Source: JALYUM01 sp036688685
GTDB taxonomy: Bacteria > Pseudomonadota > Gammaproteobacteria > Burkholderiales > Burkholderiaceae_D
Direction of reading: 5' to 3'
DNA length: 64,000 nucleotides
NCBI RefSeq assembly: GCF_036688685.1
Contig: NZ_JAQQPS010000020.1
Span: 62,001-126,000 of the forward strand
The translations under genes were made by a program, and so were the position numbers. The notes below the pieces were generated by a model, which ran no database searches, was not told where the DNA came from, and saw only the letters and a list, made by a program, of their open reading frames with translations. Each line of letters opens with the position of its first letter. The first letter of the stretch is position 1. Positions 52,573 through 62,042 of this stretch are shown here, one piece after another.

Positions 52573-55500
52573 TCAGCCAACAAACTTTCGCGCATTGCGG
52601 AACATGCGAATCCATGGCGAATCCTCGCCCCAGCTCGAAGGATGCCACGACTGCTGCACCGAACGGAACACGCGCTCGGCATGCGGCATCAAGACGGTGA
52701 AGCGGCCGTCATCGTTGGTCACCGACGCGATACCCTGCGGCGAGCCGTTCGGGTTGAACGGATACGTTTGCGTCACCGCGCCGGTGTTGTCGACGTAGCG
52801 CAGGCCGACCGCCACCGCATTGATGTCGCCGGTCAGCGAGAAGTCGGCAAAGCCTTCGCCGTGCGCGATGGCGATCGGCGCGCGGGTGCCGGCCATGCCG
52901 TCGAAGAAGATCGACTTCGAGGCCTGCACTTCGACCATGCCGAAGCGCGCTTCGAACTGCTCCGATTTATTGCGCGTGAACTTGGGCCATGCCTGCGCGC
53001 CCGGGATCATCGATTTCAGATTGCTCATCATCTGGCAACCGTTGCAGATGCCGAGACCGAAGGTGTCGGTACGGGCAAAGAAGCGCGCGAACTGGTCCGC
53101 AAGCTGGGCATTGAACAGAATGGTCTTGGCCCAGCCTTCGCCAGCGCCCAGCACGTCGCCGTACGAGAAGCCGCCCACGGCGATCACACCGTGGAAATCG
53201 TCCAGCTTTGCGCGGCCGGCAATCAGGTCGCTCATGTGCACGTCGATGGCCGTAAAGCCGGCTTGGTGCATGACCCACGCCGTTTCGATATGCGAGTTCA
53301 CGCCCTGCTCGCGCAGGATCACCACGCGCGGGCGCGCGCCGCTTGCGATGAATGGCGCGGCGACGTTATCCAGCATGTCGAAGGTGACGACGGGCGACAT
53401 CCCCGGATCGGTTTCGTCGAGCAGCCGGCCATATTCGGCGTCGGCGCAATCCGGGTTGTCGCGCAGGCGAGCGATGCGCCAGCTGGTGTCACTCCACAGG
53501 CGGTGCAGGTGGCTGCGCTGCTGGTTGTAAATGAGCTTGGCGTCACGGGTGAATTCGATCACGCCACGGTCATTGTGCTTGCCAATGATGTGGCTGCAGG
53601 CGCCCAGGTTCAGTTCGCGCAGGACCAGCATCGCGGCGCTCTTGTCTTCGGCGCGCACTTGCAGGACCGCGCCCAGTTCTTCGTTGAACAACGCGCGCAA
53701 AGTCATGTCGTTGCGGCGCTCGCCCACTTGCGTGGCCCAGTTCTTGGCGTCGCCCCAGTCGGCCCCGTTACCGCTTTCCATGGCCAGGATATCGAGGTTG
53801 ACCGACACACCAGAGCGGCCCGCAAAGGCCATTTCGACCAGCGTTGCGTACAGGCCGCCATCGGAGCGGTCGTGGTAAGCGAGCAGCTTGCCGTCGAGGT
53901 TCAAACGCTGGACGGCGGCGAACATGGCTTTCAGATCGTCGGACGAATCGACGTCCGGCGTTTCGTGGCCCAGCTGCTGGGTCACTTGCGCCAGCGCGGA
54001 GGCGCCCATGCGGTTCTTGCCACGACCGAGATCGATCAGGATCAGGGCCGTTTCGCCCTTGTCCGTCTGCAGTTGCGGCGTCAGCGAGCGGCGCACGTCG
54101 GCCACCGGTGCGAAGGCCGTGACAATCAGCGACACCGGCGAGGTGATCGATTTGGCTTCGTCGCCATCTTTCCAGGTGGTGCGCATCGACAGCGAATCCT
54201 TGCCGACCGGGATGCTGATCCCGAGTGCCGGGCACAGTTCCATGCCGACCGCGCGCACGGTGTCGAACAGCGCCGCGTCCTGGCCCGGCTGGCCGCAGGC
54301 GGCCATCCAGTTGGCCGACAGCTTGATCTCGCTAATCTCTGCCACGGGCGCTGCCATGATATTCGTGATGGCTTCACCGACCGCCATGCGGCCGGAGGCG
54401 GCGGCGTTGATGACCGCCAGCGGGGTGCGCTCGCCCATCGCCATCGCTTCGCCGACGTAGCTGTCGAAGGCCATGGTGGTGACGGCGCAATCGGCCACCG
54501 GTACTTGCCACGGGCCGACCATCTGGTCGCGCACACTCATGCCGCCAACGGTGCGGTCGCCGATCGTGATCAGGAACGATTTATCGGCCACGGATGGCAG
54601 CAACAAGACCTTCTCGGCCACCTCGGCCAGATCCAGCCCGGTCAGATCGATGGCTGGATAGGTCGTATGGACGTGTTCGACGGTGCGCAGCATCTTGGGC
54701 GGTTTGCCCAGCAAAACATCCATCGGCATGTCGACCGGATTATTTCCCATCGCAGGATCGATGACCTTCAGTTGACGCTCTTCGGTGGCGACACCGACCG
54801 CGGCAAACGGGCAGCGCTCACGCTCGCACAGTGCGGCAAACAGCGCCAGGCTTTCCGGTGCGATGGCGAGCACATAACGCTCCTGCGATTCGTTCGACCA
54901 GATTTCTTTTGGCGCCATGCCGGATTCTTCCAGCGGCACTTTGCGCAGGTCGAAAATCGCACCGCGTTTGGCGTCATTGGTAATTTCAGGGAAAGCGTTC
55001 GAGAGGCCGCCGGCGCCCACGTCGTGGATCGAGATGATCGGGTTGTGGTCCGCCATCTGCCAGCACGCGTTGATGACTTCCTGCGCGCGCCGCTCCATTT
55101 CCGGGTTGCCGCGCTGGACCGAGTCGAAATCGAGATCGGCCGTGTTGGTGCCGGTCGCCATCGACGAGGCGGCGCTGCCGCCCATCCCGATGCGCATGCC
55201 CGGGCCGCCCAGTTGCACCAGCAGGCTGCCGACCGGGATGTCGTTCTTGTGCGTGTGCGCGTCATCGATATTGCCGATGCCGCCGGCAATCATGATCGGC
55301 TTGTGGTAGCCGTAAGCGGTGCCGCCGACGTTCTGTTCGTAGGTGCGGAAGTAGCCGGCCAGGACCGGGCGGCCGAATTCATTGCTGAACGCCGCGCCAC
55401 CGAGCGGGCCGTCAGTCATGATTTGCAGCGGCGAGGCGATGCGGTCCGGCTTGCCGTAGGCGCCCGTGTCTGCGCGCGCGCCGGCCGGCGCCGTCACGCT

Positions 55501-56589
55501 GGCCGCGTTCTCCCACGCGCGCACGGCGCCCGGAATCATCAGGTTCGACACCGTAAAACCGGTCAGGCCGGCCTTCGGTTTCGAGCCGCGGCCGGTTGCG
55601 CCTTCATCGCGGATTTCGCCGCCGGCGCCGGTGGAGGCGCCCGGGAATGGGGAAATTGCGGTCGGGTGGTTGTGCGTCTCGACCTTCATCAGCGTGTGCG
55701 TCAGGGTGCGGTCGACACCGTATTCATGCGTGTCACCGCGCGGGAAGAAACGTGTGACTTCAGCGCCGGCCATGATCGACGAATTGTCGCTGTAGGCGAC
55801 GATGGTCCCCTGCGGGTGCAGTTCGTGGGTGTTCTTGATCATCTTGAACAGGCTGCGTTCCTGCGCCACGCCATCGATGATCCAGTCGGCGTTGAAGATC
55901 TTGTGGCGGCAATGCTCGCTGTTCGCCTGGGCGAACATCATCAGTTCGACGTCGGTCGGATTGCGCGCGGCGCGCGTGAACGCGGCGTCGAGGTAATCGA
56001 TCTCGTCGTCGGACATGGCCAGACCAAGTTCCGTGTTGGCCTCGACCAGCGCCGCGCGGCCACGCGCCAGCACATCGATTGATTCGAGCGGGCGCGCCTC
56101 GAGTTCGGAGAACAGCAGTGAGGCCTGGTCGGCGCTGCGCAGCACACTTTCGGTCATGCGGTCGTGCAGCAGCGCGGCCACGGCGGCCGTGTCGTCTTCG
56201 TTCAACGACTTGGTACCGAAACCGAGCAGGCCTTTTTTCAGCGTGACCGTGAACGCCACGCCGCGCTCGATGCGGTGGATGTGGCCCATGCCGCAGTTAC
56301 GCGCGATGTCGGTCGCTTTCGAGGCCCACGGCGAGATCGTGCCCAGACGCGGGATGACGAAGAATTCCTCGACGGCGCCCTCGCCCGCGGCTGGCGCGAA
56401 CGGCTCGCCGTAGGTCAGCAACGCATCGAGGCGTGCGGTGTCGTCAAGCGTCAACGGCGCGGCCGTATCGATGAAGTGATAGAAGCGGGCCTGGACTGCG
56501 ACGATCGCCGGAGCGACGGATTGCAGCTGGTTCAGGAGGCGTTGCGAACGGAATACGGAGAGGGCGTTGGAACCCGGCAGAATCAACAT
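52573..56589 (-). CDS. purL: phosphoribosylformylglycinamidine synthase
   Basis: 1338 residues, the large single-chain PurL of proteobacteria (E. coli 1295). N-terminal PurS-like part, FGAR amidotransferase domain with ANSEHCRHKIFNADWIIDG, KVETHNHPTAISPFPGASTG and GGIGNIDDAHTHKNDI, second half GKDSLSMRTTWKDGDEAKSI, and a C-terminal class I glutaminase with catalytic Cys in GLGICNGCQMMSNLKSMIPG and HGEG motif AIAHGEGFADFS. Uses glutamine and ATP to form FGAM in purine synthesis. No good ribosome site was found before the ATG at 56589. Confidence 0.97.
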   Translation of the reverse strand: MLILPGSNALSVFRSQRLLNQLQSVAPAIVAVQARFYHFIDTAAPLTLDDTARLDALLTYGEPFAPAAGEGAVEEFFVIPRLGTISPWASKATDIARNCGMGHIHRIERGVAFTVTLKKGLLGFGTKSLNEDDTAAVAALLHDRMTESVLRSADQASLLFSELEARPLESIDVLARGRAALVEANTELGLAMSDDEIDYLDAAFTRAARNPTDVELMMFAQANSEHCRHKIFNADWIIDGVAQERSLFKMIKNTHELHPQGTIVAYSDNSSIMAGAEVTRFFPRGDTHEYGVDRTLTHTLMKVETHNHPTAISPFPGASTGAGGEIRDEGATGRGSKPKAGLTGFTVSNLMIPGAVRAWENAASVTAPAGARADTGAYGKPDRIASPLQIMTDGPLGGAAFSNEFGRPVLAGYFRTYEQNVGGTAYGYHKPIMIAGGIGNIDDAHTHKNDIPVGSLLVQLGGPGMRIGMGGSAASSMATGTNTADLDFDSVQRGNPEMERRAQEVINACWQMADHNPIISIHDVGAGGLSNAFPEITNDAKRGAIFDLRKVPLEESGMAPKEIWSNESQERYVLAIAPESLALFAALCERERCPFAAVGVATEERQLKVIDPAMGNNPVDMPMDVLLGKPPKMLRTVEHVHTTYPAIDLTGLDLAEVAEKVLLLPSVADKSFLITIGDRTVGGMSVRDQMVGPWQVPVADCAVTTMAFDSYVGEAMAMGERTPLAVINAAASGRMAVGEAITNIMAAPVAEISEIKLSANWMAACGQPGQDAALFDTVRAVGMELCPALGISIPVGKDSLSMRTTWKDGDEAKSITSPVSLIVTAFAPVADVRRSLTPQLQTDKGETALILIDLGRGKNRMGASALAQVTQQLGHETPDVDSSDDLKAMFAAVQRLNLDGKLLAYHDRSDGGLYATLVEMAFAGRSGVSVNLDILAMESGNGADWGDAKNWATQVGERRNDMTLRALFNEELGAVLQVRAEDKSAAMLVLRELNLGACSHIIGKHNDRGVIEFTRDAKLIYNQQRSHLHRLWSDTSWRIARLRDNPDCADAEYGRLLDETDPGMSPVVTFDMLDNVAAPFIASGARPRVVILREQGVNSHIETAWVMHQAGFTAIDVHMSDLIAGRAKLDDFHGVIAVGGFSYGDVLGAGEGWAKTILFNAQLADQFARFFARTDTFGLGICNGCQMMSNLKSMIPGAQAWPKFTRNKSEQFEARFGMVEVQASKSIFFDGMAGTRAPIAIAHGEGFADFSLTGDINAVAVGLRYVDNTGAVTQTYPFNPNGSPQGIASVTNDDGRFTVLMPHAERVFRSVQQSWHPSSWGEDSPWIRMFRNARKFVG

Positions 56590-56772
56590 GGCATGAAGGA
56601 GATTTGAGCAGCGAGGCTGCGGGTGGAAACAGGCCGGTATTATACCCTGCCCAAGGGCATCGCAGCGACCCTTGTCTCGGCAGCTGCAGGCGCTTGCCCC
56701 GGCGCGGCCAAACCGCTATTGTATGGACTGAGCATGGGCTTGGATTGAACGCTGCGGCGCCAGGGTTGGAAG

Positions 56773-58410
56773 ATGAAAGATACGATACAAGAAAACAGCC
56801 ACTTGTCGGTGCTGGTCGTCGACCCCAATCCGGGCATGCGCGGCAACCTGCAGAACATGCTCGGCCAGCTCGGCATCAGCAAGATCGAGTTCGCGGTCAG
56901 CGCCGGCACCGCCATCCGGGCGCTGGGCCGGCGCCATGTCGACATCATCCTGTGCGAGTACGACCTGGGCCTCGATACTGGACAGGACGGCCAGCAGCTG
57001 CTGGAAGACTTGCGCCACCACCAGCTGATCGGCCCGGCCGCGATCTTCATCATGCTCACCTCGGAAGGCGTCGAGAGCCGCGTCGTCAGCGCCGCCGAAC
57101 TGACGCCCACCGATTACGTATTAAAACCGTTCACGATGGATGACCTGGGCAGCCGCCTCACGCGCGCGCTTGACCGGCGCGCCGCCATGCTGCCGGCCTG
57201 GCAGCTGCTGGAGCAGTCGAAATTGCGCGATGCGATCCGCTTCTGCAGCGAGGAAGAACAGCACCCCCGCTTCGCCGCCGACTTCGCGCGCCTGCGCGCC
57301 GAACTGCACGTGCGCCTGGACGAACTGGCCGAAGCACAGGGCGTGTACGCTTCAATCGTGGCCGACAAGCCGCTCGGCTGGGCAGTGCTGGGCCTGGCGC
57401 GCGTGCTGTTTGCGCTCGGCCGCGCCGAAGATGCGCGCACCACCCTTGAGCGCCTTCTCGGCGCCAACCCGCGCCTGATGGTGGCCTACGATTTGCTGGC
57501 GCGCTGTCACGAGGCGCTGGGCGACATGGCGCAGGCACAAAAAGTACTGGAAGACGCGGTGCTGCGCTCGCCCCACGTGGTGCGGCGCCTGCGCAAACTG
57601 GGCGAAGTCGCCTACGAGGCCGGCGACCTGGGCGCCGCCGAAAAATCGTTCCGGCAGGTGGTGGCGAAAGCACGCTACTCCGAATTCCGCGACCCGGAAG
57701 ACCATGTGAAACTGGTCAAAACGCTGGTGGCCAGGGGCGACACGCTGCAGGCCGGCAGCGTGATCCGCGACCTGGAAAAATCGCTGCGCGCCAGTGCCAC
57801 GGTCGATGCCTGCAAGGCCGTGTCGACGGCACTGCTGCACGAGGCGGCCGGCAATACGGTGGCCGCGGTCACCGAACTGCAGGCGGCAGTGACGAATGTG
57901 CGCGCCGGCTCCGGCATTTCCGGCAGTCTGCGCATGGACCTGGCGCGCAGCTGCCTGGCGCACCAGATGGACGATGAAGCGTCGGAGGTGATGCTTGGGG
58001 CGATGGCGGGCAGCGCCGGGATCAATGCCGTCACCCAGCAGCAGGCACTGAACGTGTTTGTGCGCGCCGGTCGCGAAGATCTCGCCAGGGGCATCGGCGC
58101 GCAGTTGAAGGCGCAGGCGCAGATCCTGCTCGGCGTGGCCGACGAGAAGCGCAAGATGGGCGACGTGCGCGGGGCCGTGCTCACCCTCCAGGAAGCGCTG
58201 CAGATCGCGCCGGGCAATGTGCAGGTAATGGTGGCACTGGCTGGCGGCACGCTGCGCCAAATCCTTGAGCTGGGCTGGGATCACCAGCTGGCCGAACAGT
58301 GCGCCACGCTGCTGGCGAAGATCGGCGCGCTCGACGACGCGCATCCGCGCCTGCTGGCCCTGCAGGAAGAGTTCCTGGTGGCCAAGCGCAAGTACGGGAT
58401 TGCGGTCTAG
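56773..58410 (+). CDS. receiver-domain protein with TPR repeats, degenerate phosphorylation site
   Basis: 545 residues. CheY-like domain at about 10-135: SVLVVDPNPGMRGNLQNMLG, DIILCEYDLGLDTGQDGQQL, IFIMLTSEGVE, YVLKPFT. Compared with CheY the acidic pair is reduced to Asp17-Pro18 and the phospho-Asp position is Glu62 (LCEYD); Thr96 and Lys118 are kept. Residues ~140-540 are tetratricopeptide-like helices (GWAVLGLARVLFALGRAEDA; AYDLLARCHEALGDMAQAQK). No DNA-binding domain. Probably a scaffold or signalling adaptor whose receiver is phosphorylation-independent. Standalone gene divergent from purL. Confidence 0.88.
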   Translation: MKDTIQENSHLSVLVVDPNPGMRGNLQNMLGQLGISKIEFAVSAGTAIRALGRRHVDIILCEYDLGLDTGQDGQQLLEDLRHHQLIGPAAIFIMLTSEGVESRVVSAAELTPTDYVLKPFTMDDLGSRLTRALDRRAAMLPAWQLLEQSKLRDAIRFCSEEEQHPRFAADFARLRAELHVRLDELAEAQGVYASIVADKPLGWAVLGLARVLFALGRAEDARTTLERLLGANPRLMVAYDLLARCHEALGDMAQAQKVLEDAVLRSPHVVRRLRKLGEVAYEAGDLGAAEKSFRQVVAKARYSEFRDPEDHVKLVKTLVARGDTLQAGSVIRDLEKSLRASATVDACKAVSTALLHEAAGNTVAAVTELQAAVTNVRAGSGISGSLRMDLARSCLAHQMDDEASEVMLGAMAGSAGINAVTQQQALNVFVRAGREDLARGIGAQLKAQAQILLGVADEKRKMGDVRGAVLTLQEALQIAPGNVQVMVALAGGTLRQILELGWDHQLAEQCATLLAKIGALDDAHPRLLALQEEFLVAKRKYGIAV

Positions 58411-58835
58411 CTGTAGCGGCTCGCGTTTGAAACGGGCCATGCTCGCATGCGACGCGTTTTCCGGCTCAGATCAAGTGCAAATGACGGATGGCGCGTGGTG
58501 GCGATAGCGGAAAATATGTTCGCCATCCTTGGCGCCCGCTTGCATCCTAAGGCAGCGTGCTTGGGCTAACTGCAGATGAAATTACGCCTGGGCCGACAGG
58601 CAGCTGTCGACCCATTGCGGACGTTCGACCTTTCTAATTGAGTGTCTGGTAATGCGCGCTGTCGCATGCTTCCATACTGATGAGACAGGACAACAGGCCG
58701 GCGAAGAAGATGGTCATCTCAACGCGCTTGACCTGCTTCTTCAGCGCCGACTTGCTCGGGCATCAACCCAGTCTCTGAGCCACCGTCTCCACAGTCGGCA
58801 AACCGCCAGACAAAAGAACCGGATTGCTTCTCTAT
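58411..58835. other. intergenic region with one dispersed repeat, no gene
   Basis: About 425 bp. It contains the repeat copy at 58591-58630. Open frames here are short, without ribosome sites or recognisable domains. It marks the left edge of the repeat-rich, lower-GC segment. Confidence 0.5.
58591..58630. repeat. dispersed repeat, copy A
   Basis: Contains GACAGGCAGCTGTCGACCC followed by ATTGCGGACGTTCGACC. The core GACCCATTGCGGACGTTCG also occurs exactly at copy D (62370-62388) and with one change at copy B. Confidence 0.85.
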
Positions 58836-59249
58836 TCAAATCACAACATCATACTCAAGGGTATCGACCACTTTTTCGTCGATGGAGACTTCGACCCGGT
58901 AGTGACCTGGGTCAAAATCTCCCGCTGGCAACCTCCAGAACAAGCGAAACGGACTCTTCGCGAATTTCATGTCCTGCTTGCGGATCGCCACAACCTTTCC
59001 GTCCATATACCACGTCCAGTTGACCGCATGACGGCCAGCGTCGGAGGTAAGTGGTTCCCATTTCGCGTGAGTTATCACAACTAATGAATCGCGCTGCTTA
59101 ATTTTCTTCATCGGGGTTTCTTCAAAGGCGTAGCCACCGCGCGCGCTCGTAACCATGCCATTGGTGAAGACCATTTGGTCAACACCGATGGTAGAACAAC
59201 CCTGTAGCAAACCGATTAAGCTTAAGCCAGTCAATATTTTCTTCAACAT
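58836..59249 (-). CDS. lipoprotein of unknown function
   Basis: 137 residues from MLKKILTGLSLIGLLQGCST; lipobox LLQGC, lipidated Cys near residue 18. The mature part, GYAFEETPMKKIKQRDSLVV, HAVNWTWYMDGKVVAIRKQD and GDFDPGHYRVEVSIDEKVVD, looks like a beta-sandwich resembling DUF-type carbohydrate- or peptidoglycan-associated folds; no family recognised. The frame extends 18 codons upstream without a better start. AT-rich compared with the left flank, suggesting acquisition. Confidence 0.75.
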   Translation of the reverse strand: MLKKILTGLSLIGLLQGCSTIGVDQMVFTNGMVTSARGGYAFEETPMKKIKQRDSLVVITHAKWEPLTSDAGRHAVNWTWYMDGKVVAIRKQDMKFAKSPFRLFWRLPAGDFDPGHYRVEVSIDEKVVDTLEYDVVI

Positions 59250-59527
59250 ATCGTTATCATTCCCAAGGTTATAAAAATTAAGAAGAGCGTTATATAATTT
59301 CATAGTTACGTTATCAAAATACAGTTTTTACACTTTATTTTGTTTAGCATATTCGATGCATGAACACACCGATATTATGTGTATACAATGAAAGACAGTT
59401 GCAGGTCAATGCAAAGACATGAGGTTTCGACGAAATTGATCTAGCAACATCGCAACAATGTAAGAGTTCTAGCGTGCATCTCGTCGAAGGCCGCCAAGGG
59501 CAGCGGCGCCAGTTAAGGATCAGCCGA
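59250..59527. other. AT-rich intergenic region
   Basis: About 280 bp with no credible frame. AT-rich part near 59270-59360 probably holds the promoter of the lipoprotein gene. No repeat copy recognised. Confidence 0.4.
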
Positions 59528-59857
59528 TCAATGGCCTATCAGATGCATCGGAAGCAAGACCCATCCGAAAAGCAATGCGAGACAAAATCGGGCGACGAAC
59601 TTGCTTTTTACTAAGGTAATAATTTTGTAGAACTCCAGTGCGAAGAGAACTATTAACACTGTCGTCAGCATTCTTAAGGCGAGCAAAACCAACAGGCCTG
59701 CCCACGCTAGGGCACGGTTAAAACCAATAGCGATATTCTCCGCACGCAAAGCTGGTCCGAGCCAAAACCATTCACTCGCAGGGACAAGGAGGAAAAGCAC
59801 GACTTGTCGCGAAAGGACAGAAGTTGAGGTATACCAAAGTACGATTGTATTAAGCAC
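59528..59857 (-). CDS. small multi-pass membrane protein
   Basis: 109 residues from a GTG: hydrophobic segments VVLFLLVPASEWFWLGPALR, LAWAGLLVLLALRMLTTVLI, VLFALEFYKII and FVARFCLALLFGWVLLPMHL, three to four helices. No family recognised. No convincing ribosome site, so the start may be wrong. Low GC; adjacent to another small membrane protein on the same strand. Confidence 0.5.
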   Translation of the reverse strand: MLNTIVLWYTSTSVLSRQVVLFLLVPASEWFWLGPALRAENIAIGFNRALAWAGLLVLLALRMLTTVLIVLFALEFYKIITLVKSKFVARFCLALLFGWVLLPMHLIGH

Positions 59858-59927
59858 GTAAAAGTCTCTGAGGGTTTTTACATAGTCGCACAGAGAGTGA
59901 TGATAACCACATCAACGATTTACGCTA

Positions 59928-60155
59928 TCAACTTGAAGATTTCTCTAACTTTGACGAAGGAACAACAAGCGTCGCAAGCCATAGCAGAAATGAGAAAAAT
60001 CGCCAGAGTCCCATGAAACAAAAGAAATACACGGCAAATTGCGCGATGCCGGTAGTTGGCCAGAAGCCTGCACTTTTCATCAATGCGATCGTGCAAAAAA
60101 CGCCCGCACCGGTCGCTACAGCATTCATCCACACTTGTTTTTGAAAAATTTTCAT
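59928..60155 (-). CDS. small membrane protein
   Basis: 75 residues from MKIFQKQVWMNAVATGAGVF, with TMs at about 10-30 (NAVATGAGVFCTIALMKSAG) and 37-65 (AQFAVYFFCFMGLWRFFSFL). Basic/Ser-rich tail. Upstream of, and on the same strand as, the 59528 membrane protein, so perhaps one operon. Unknown family. Confidence 0.5.
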   Translation of the reverse strand: MKIFQKQVWMNAVATGAGVFCTIALMKSAGFWPTTGIAQFAVYFFCFMGLWRFFSFLLWLATLVVPSSKLEKSSS

Positions 60156-60331
60156 GGAGCATTAATTCTGTCTAAAAGTTGCGTTATGAAATCCTGAAGA
60201 GATTTCTTTCCGAACGATACCAACATCTAGTTACGGCTGTGTGACTGCTTTTGGCCGAAATCCGCCAGTCGCTGCCAGGCCGGCTTTTCACCGGCAGTTG
60301 ACCGCTGACCGAGGCCAGCGGCGGCACGCCC

Positions 60332-60958
60332 CTACGCCTCGGTTTGCTCAGTTATCTCAAGTGCATCATCGACTTCGATTCCGAGGTATCGTACTGTACT
60401 TTCCAACTTGGTATGTCCCAAAAGCAGCTGAACCGCACGAAGATTCTTGGTCCTTCGATAGATCAGCGTCGCTTTCGTTCGGCGCATCGTATGTGTGCCA
60501 TAGGCCACCACATCAAGTCCAATCGAAGCCACCTATCGCCTGACGATACGCGCATACTGTCGCGTTGACAAATGTGGTGATTCCGCAACCCTGCTCGGAA
60601 AGAGAAACGCATTGCTTGAAAGCTTGGCGTGATCAATCCAGGCTAGCGAAGCCTGCCTTGTTATGTCAGTAACTTCAAACTGAACTGGGCGATGCGTTTT
60701 ACGTTGCATCACGATCGCACGGTGCATGATGCTACGCCCCTGTGCGATGTCGCTAACTTTCAAACTCAGTAAGTCACAGCCGCGGAGCTTACTATCGATG
60801 GCAAGATTGAACAGGGCCAGGTCCCTGACTTTTTCCGTCGGCTGGAGGCGGATTCGGATTGCCCATATCTCCTTCAACTTCAACGGTGTCTTTTGGCCGA
60901 CCAGTTTGCCCTTGTTCCAGGCCGCTTGATGAAGCGGCATCTGCGCGTTCGGTTTCAT
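60332..60958 (-). pseudogene. tyrosine-type site-specific integrase interrupted by an in-frame amber codon
   Basis: Reading frame: MKPNAQMPLHQAAWNKGKLV, KVRDLALFNLAIDSKLRGCD with catalytic Arg, then STRQYARIVRR, a TAG at 60535-60533, then VASIGLDVVAYGTHTMRRTK and LRAVQLLLGHTKLESTVRYL. The frame is unchanged on both sides, so a single base change (probably Trp TGG to TAG) explains it. The His-x-x-Arg box (THTMRR), GHTK and catalytic Tyr (VRYLG) lie after the stop; the main product would be inactive. Length about 208 residues, a short integrase widespread in this family of bacteria (from memory). Confidence 0.85.
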
Positions 60959-61007
60959 GAGGTTCTCCTTTTGAATCGGACCTCATTCTTACGTACTCAT
61001 CGTGTAG

Positions 61008-61047
61008 TGACGAACGGCAGCACCCGACCCATTCCGGACGTTCGCCA
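61008..61047. repeat. dispersed repeat, copy B
   Basis: GGCAGCACCCGACCCATTCC then GGACGTTCGCCA. One base differs from copies A and D in the core (ATTCCGG for ATTGCGG). Lies between the broken integrase and the zinc-ribbon gene. Confidence 0.85.
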
Positions 61048-61070
61048 TCAAGTATGTAGCTCAGACGCGG

Positions 61071-61502
61071 TTACTCGAGCTTCAGTAACCCGCGAACCAT
61101 ATTAATCTTTGCAATATCGTGGTTGTATGGCGCGAACTGCTTCCAGCGCGTGAGCAACTCAAGCCATTCGGTCAGAAATTCTTTGTTAGCCCGTAGGCCT
61201 GACTTCTCAGCGGCCCAGCGCACGTCGTATTCAGAAAGCGCAGCGCGCAGCTGATTCGACTCCGACCAGCACGTAGCGCAGAATTTTCGCCGCTGATCGA
61301 TGCTGGCTTTTTTGATTTCGAAGGTGTACTTCTGGTCTAGGGCAGTAAATGTACAGGCCGCGCTGCACCGCCAGCACTTGAATGGTTTATCAACATATTC
61401 GCGCTTGTAATGGTAGGCGATTGAATGCTTGCTCTGCTCAGACCATTGCTCCGGGTCGGCAGCGACAGAGCTTTGCTGATCCTTCTGGGCGCGTTTGGTC
61501 AT
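61071..61502 (-). CDS. zinc-ribbon domain protein
   Basis: 143 residues. A Cys-x2-Cys in KPFKCWRCSAACTF and a second in RRKFCATCWSESNQL make a zinc ribbon; preceding HYKREYVDKPF and following AALSEYDVRWAAEKSGLRAN and the helix TEWLELLTRWKQFAPYNHDI. I take it as the probable zinc-ribbon family (zf_Tbcl type). Function unknown. Flanked on both sides by copies of the dispersed repeat. Confidence 0.72.
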   Translation of the reverse strand: MTKRAQKDQQSSVAADPEQWSEQSKHSIAYHYKREYVDKPFKCWRCSAACTFTALDQKYTFEIKKASIDQRRKFCATCWSESNQLRAALSEYDVRWAAEKSGLRANKEFLTEWLELLTRWKQFAPYNHDIAKINMVRGLLKLE

Positions 61503-61570
61503 GGTCGGATTTTATGTGGTAGCGGCAGTCCATTTGGCATGCCCGGAGTTGCGCCGTCAGTGGTCGTCGA

Positions 61571-61690
61571 TGACAGGCCGCTTGTGGCCGAAATCGGTCT
61601 GTCAGAGCAGGATAGCAGCTTGCTAAGCGAAAAGTAATTACATTGTCACGACAGGCCGGTGCCGACCCAAACCGGACGGTCAACTCGGCG
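61571..61690. repeat. dispersed repeat, copy C (long form)
   Basis: Longer match to copy E: GTGGCCGAAATCGGTCTGTC near its start and GACAGGCCGGTGCCGACCCA near its end, with a diverged core ACCGGACGGTC. Shows the repeat unit is about 120 bp, not only the 40-bp core. Confidence 0.75.
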
Positions 61691-61760
61691 GCATTTCCAT
61701 AGATGTTGCTCTGCTAATCGCCAAAGCTACACCGAAGATTTGGATAATGTCTTGATGAAA

Positions 61761-62042
61761 TTATGCCGATCCTTCCCTTTCACCCGAAGTAAAAAGTTGC
61801 CGGTTAGCCGAAGCCCTCACAACTCGCTTGAGACGGCGTGCTTTTTCAAAAAACCGTTTTCCCTTTCTTCGGTTTCTAAGAACAGCGTCAAGGAACCACG
61901 CCAGATCCTCATAGGCCTCAATGTTGAACGGATCGATTTTTATCGCCATTCGATAACAGCGTACTGGTTCCTTGAGGGGGGCGGCAGTTTCAAACTCAGC
62001 GAGTTCCAAAGGTTGCCTCGCATGACCCACAACTTGGCACAT
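61761..62042 (-). CDS. possible small TPR-type protein or fragment
   Basis: 93 codons from MCQVVGHARQPLELAEFETA. The segment EPVRCYRMAIKIDPFNIEAY then EDLAWFLDAVL reads like one tetratricopeptide repeat. No ribosome site and only one repeat, so it may be a remnant of a longer TPR gene. Lower GC like its surroundings. Confidence 0.4.
   Translation of the reverse strand: MCQVVGHARQPLELAEFETAAPLKEPVRCYRMAIKIDPFNIEAYEDLAWFLDAVLRNRRKGKRFFEKARRLKRVVRASANRQLFTSGEREGSA

Noticed and set aside
52642..56082. 1146-codon plus-strand frame opposite purL
   Set aside because: Mirror frame of purL produced by high GC third positions; no domain and rich in His/Arg.
60240..60331. sixth copy of the dispersed repeat
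   Set aside because: Shares only TTGGCCGAAATC-type sequence with copies C and E; the rest (two GGCCAGCGG-like blocks) does not align.
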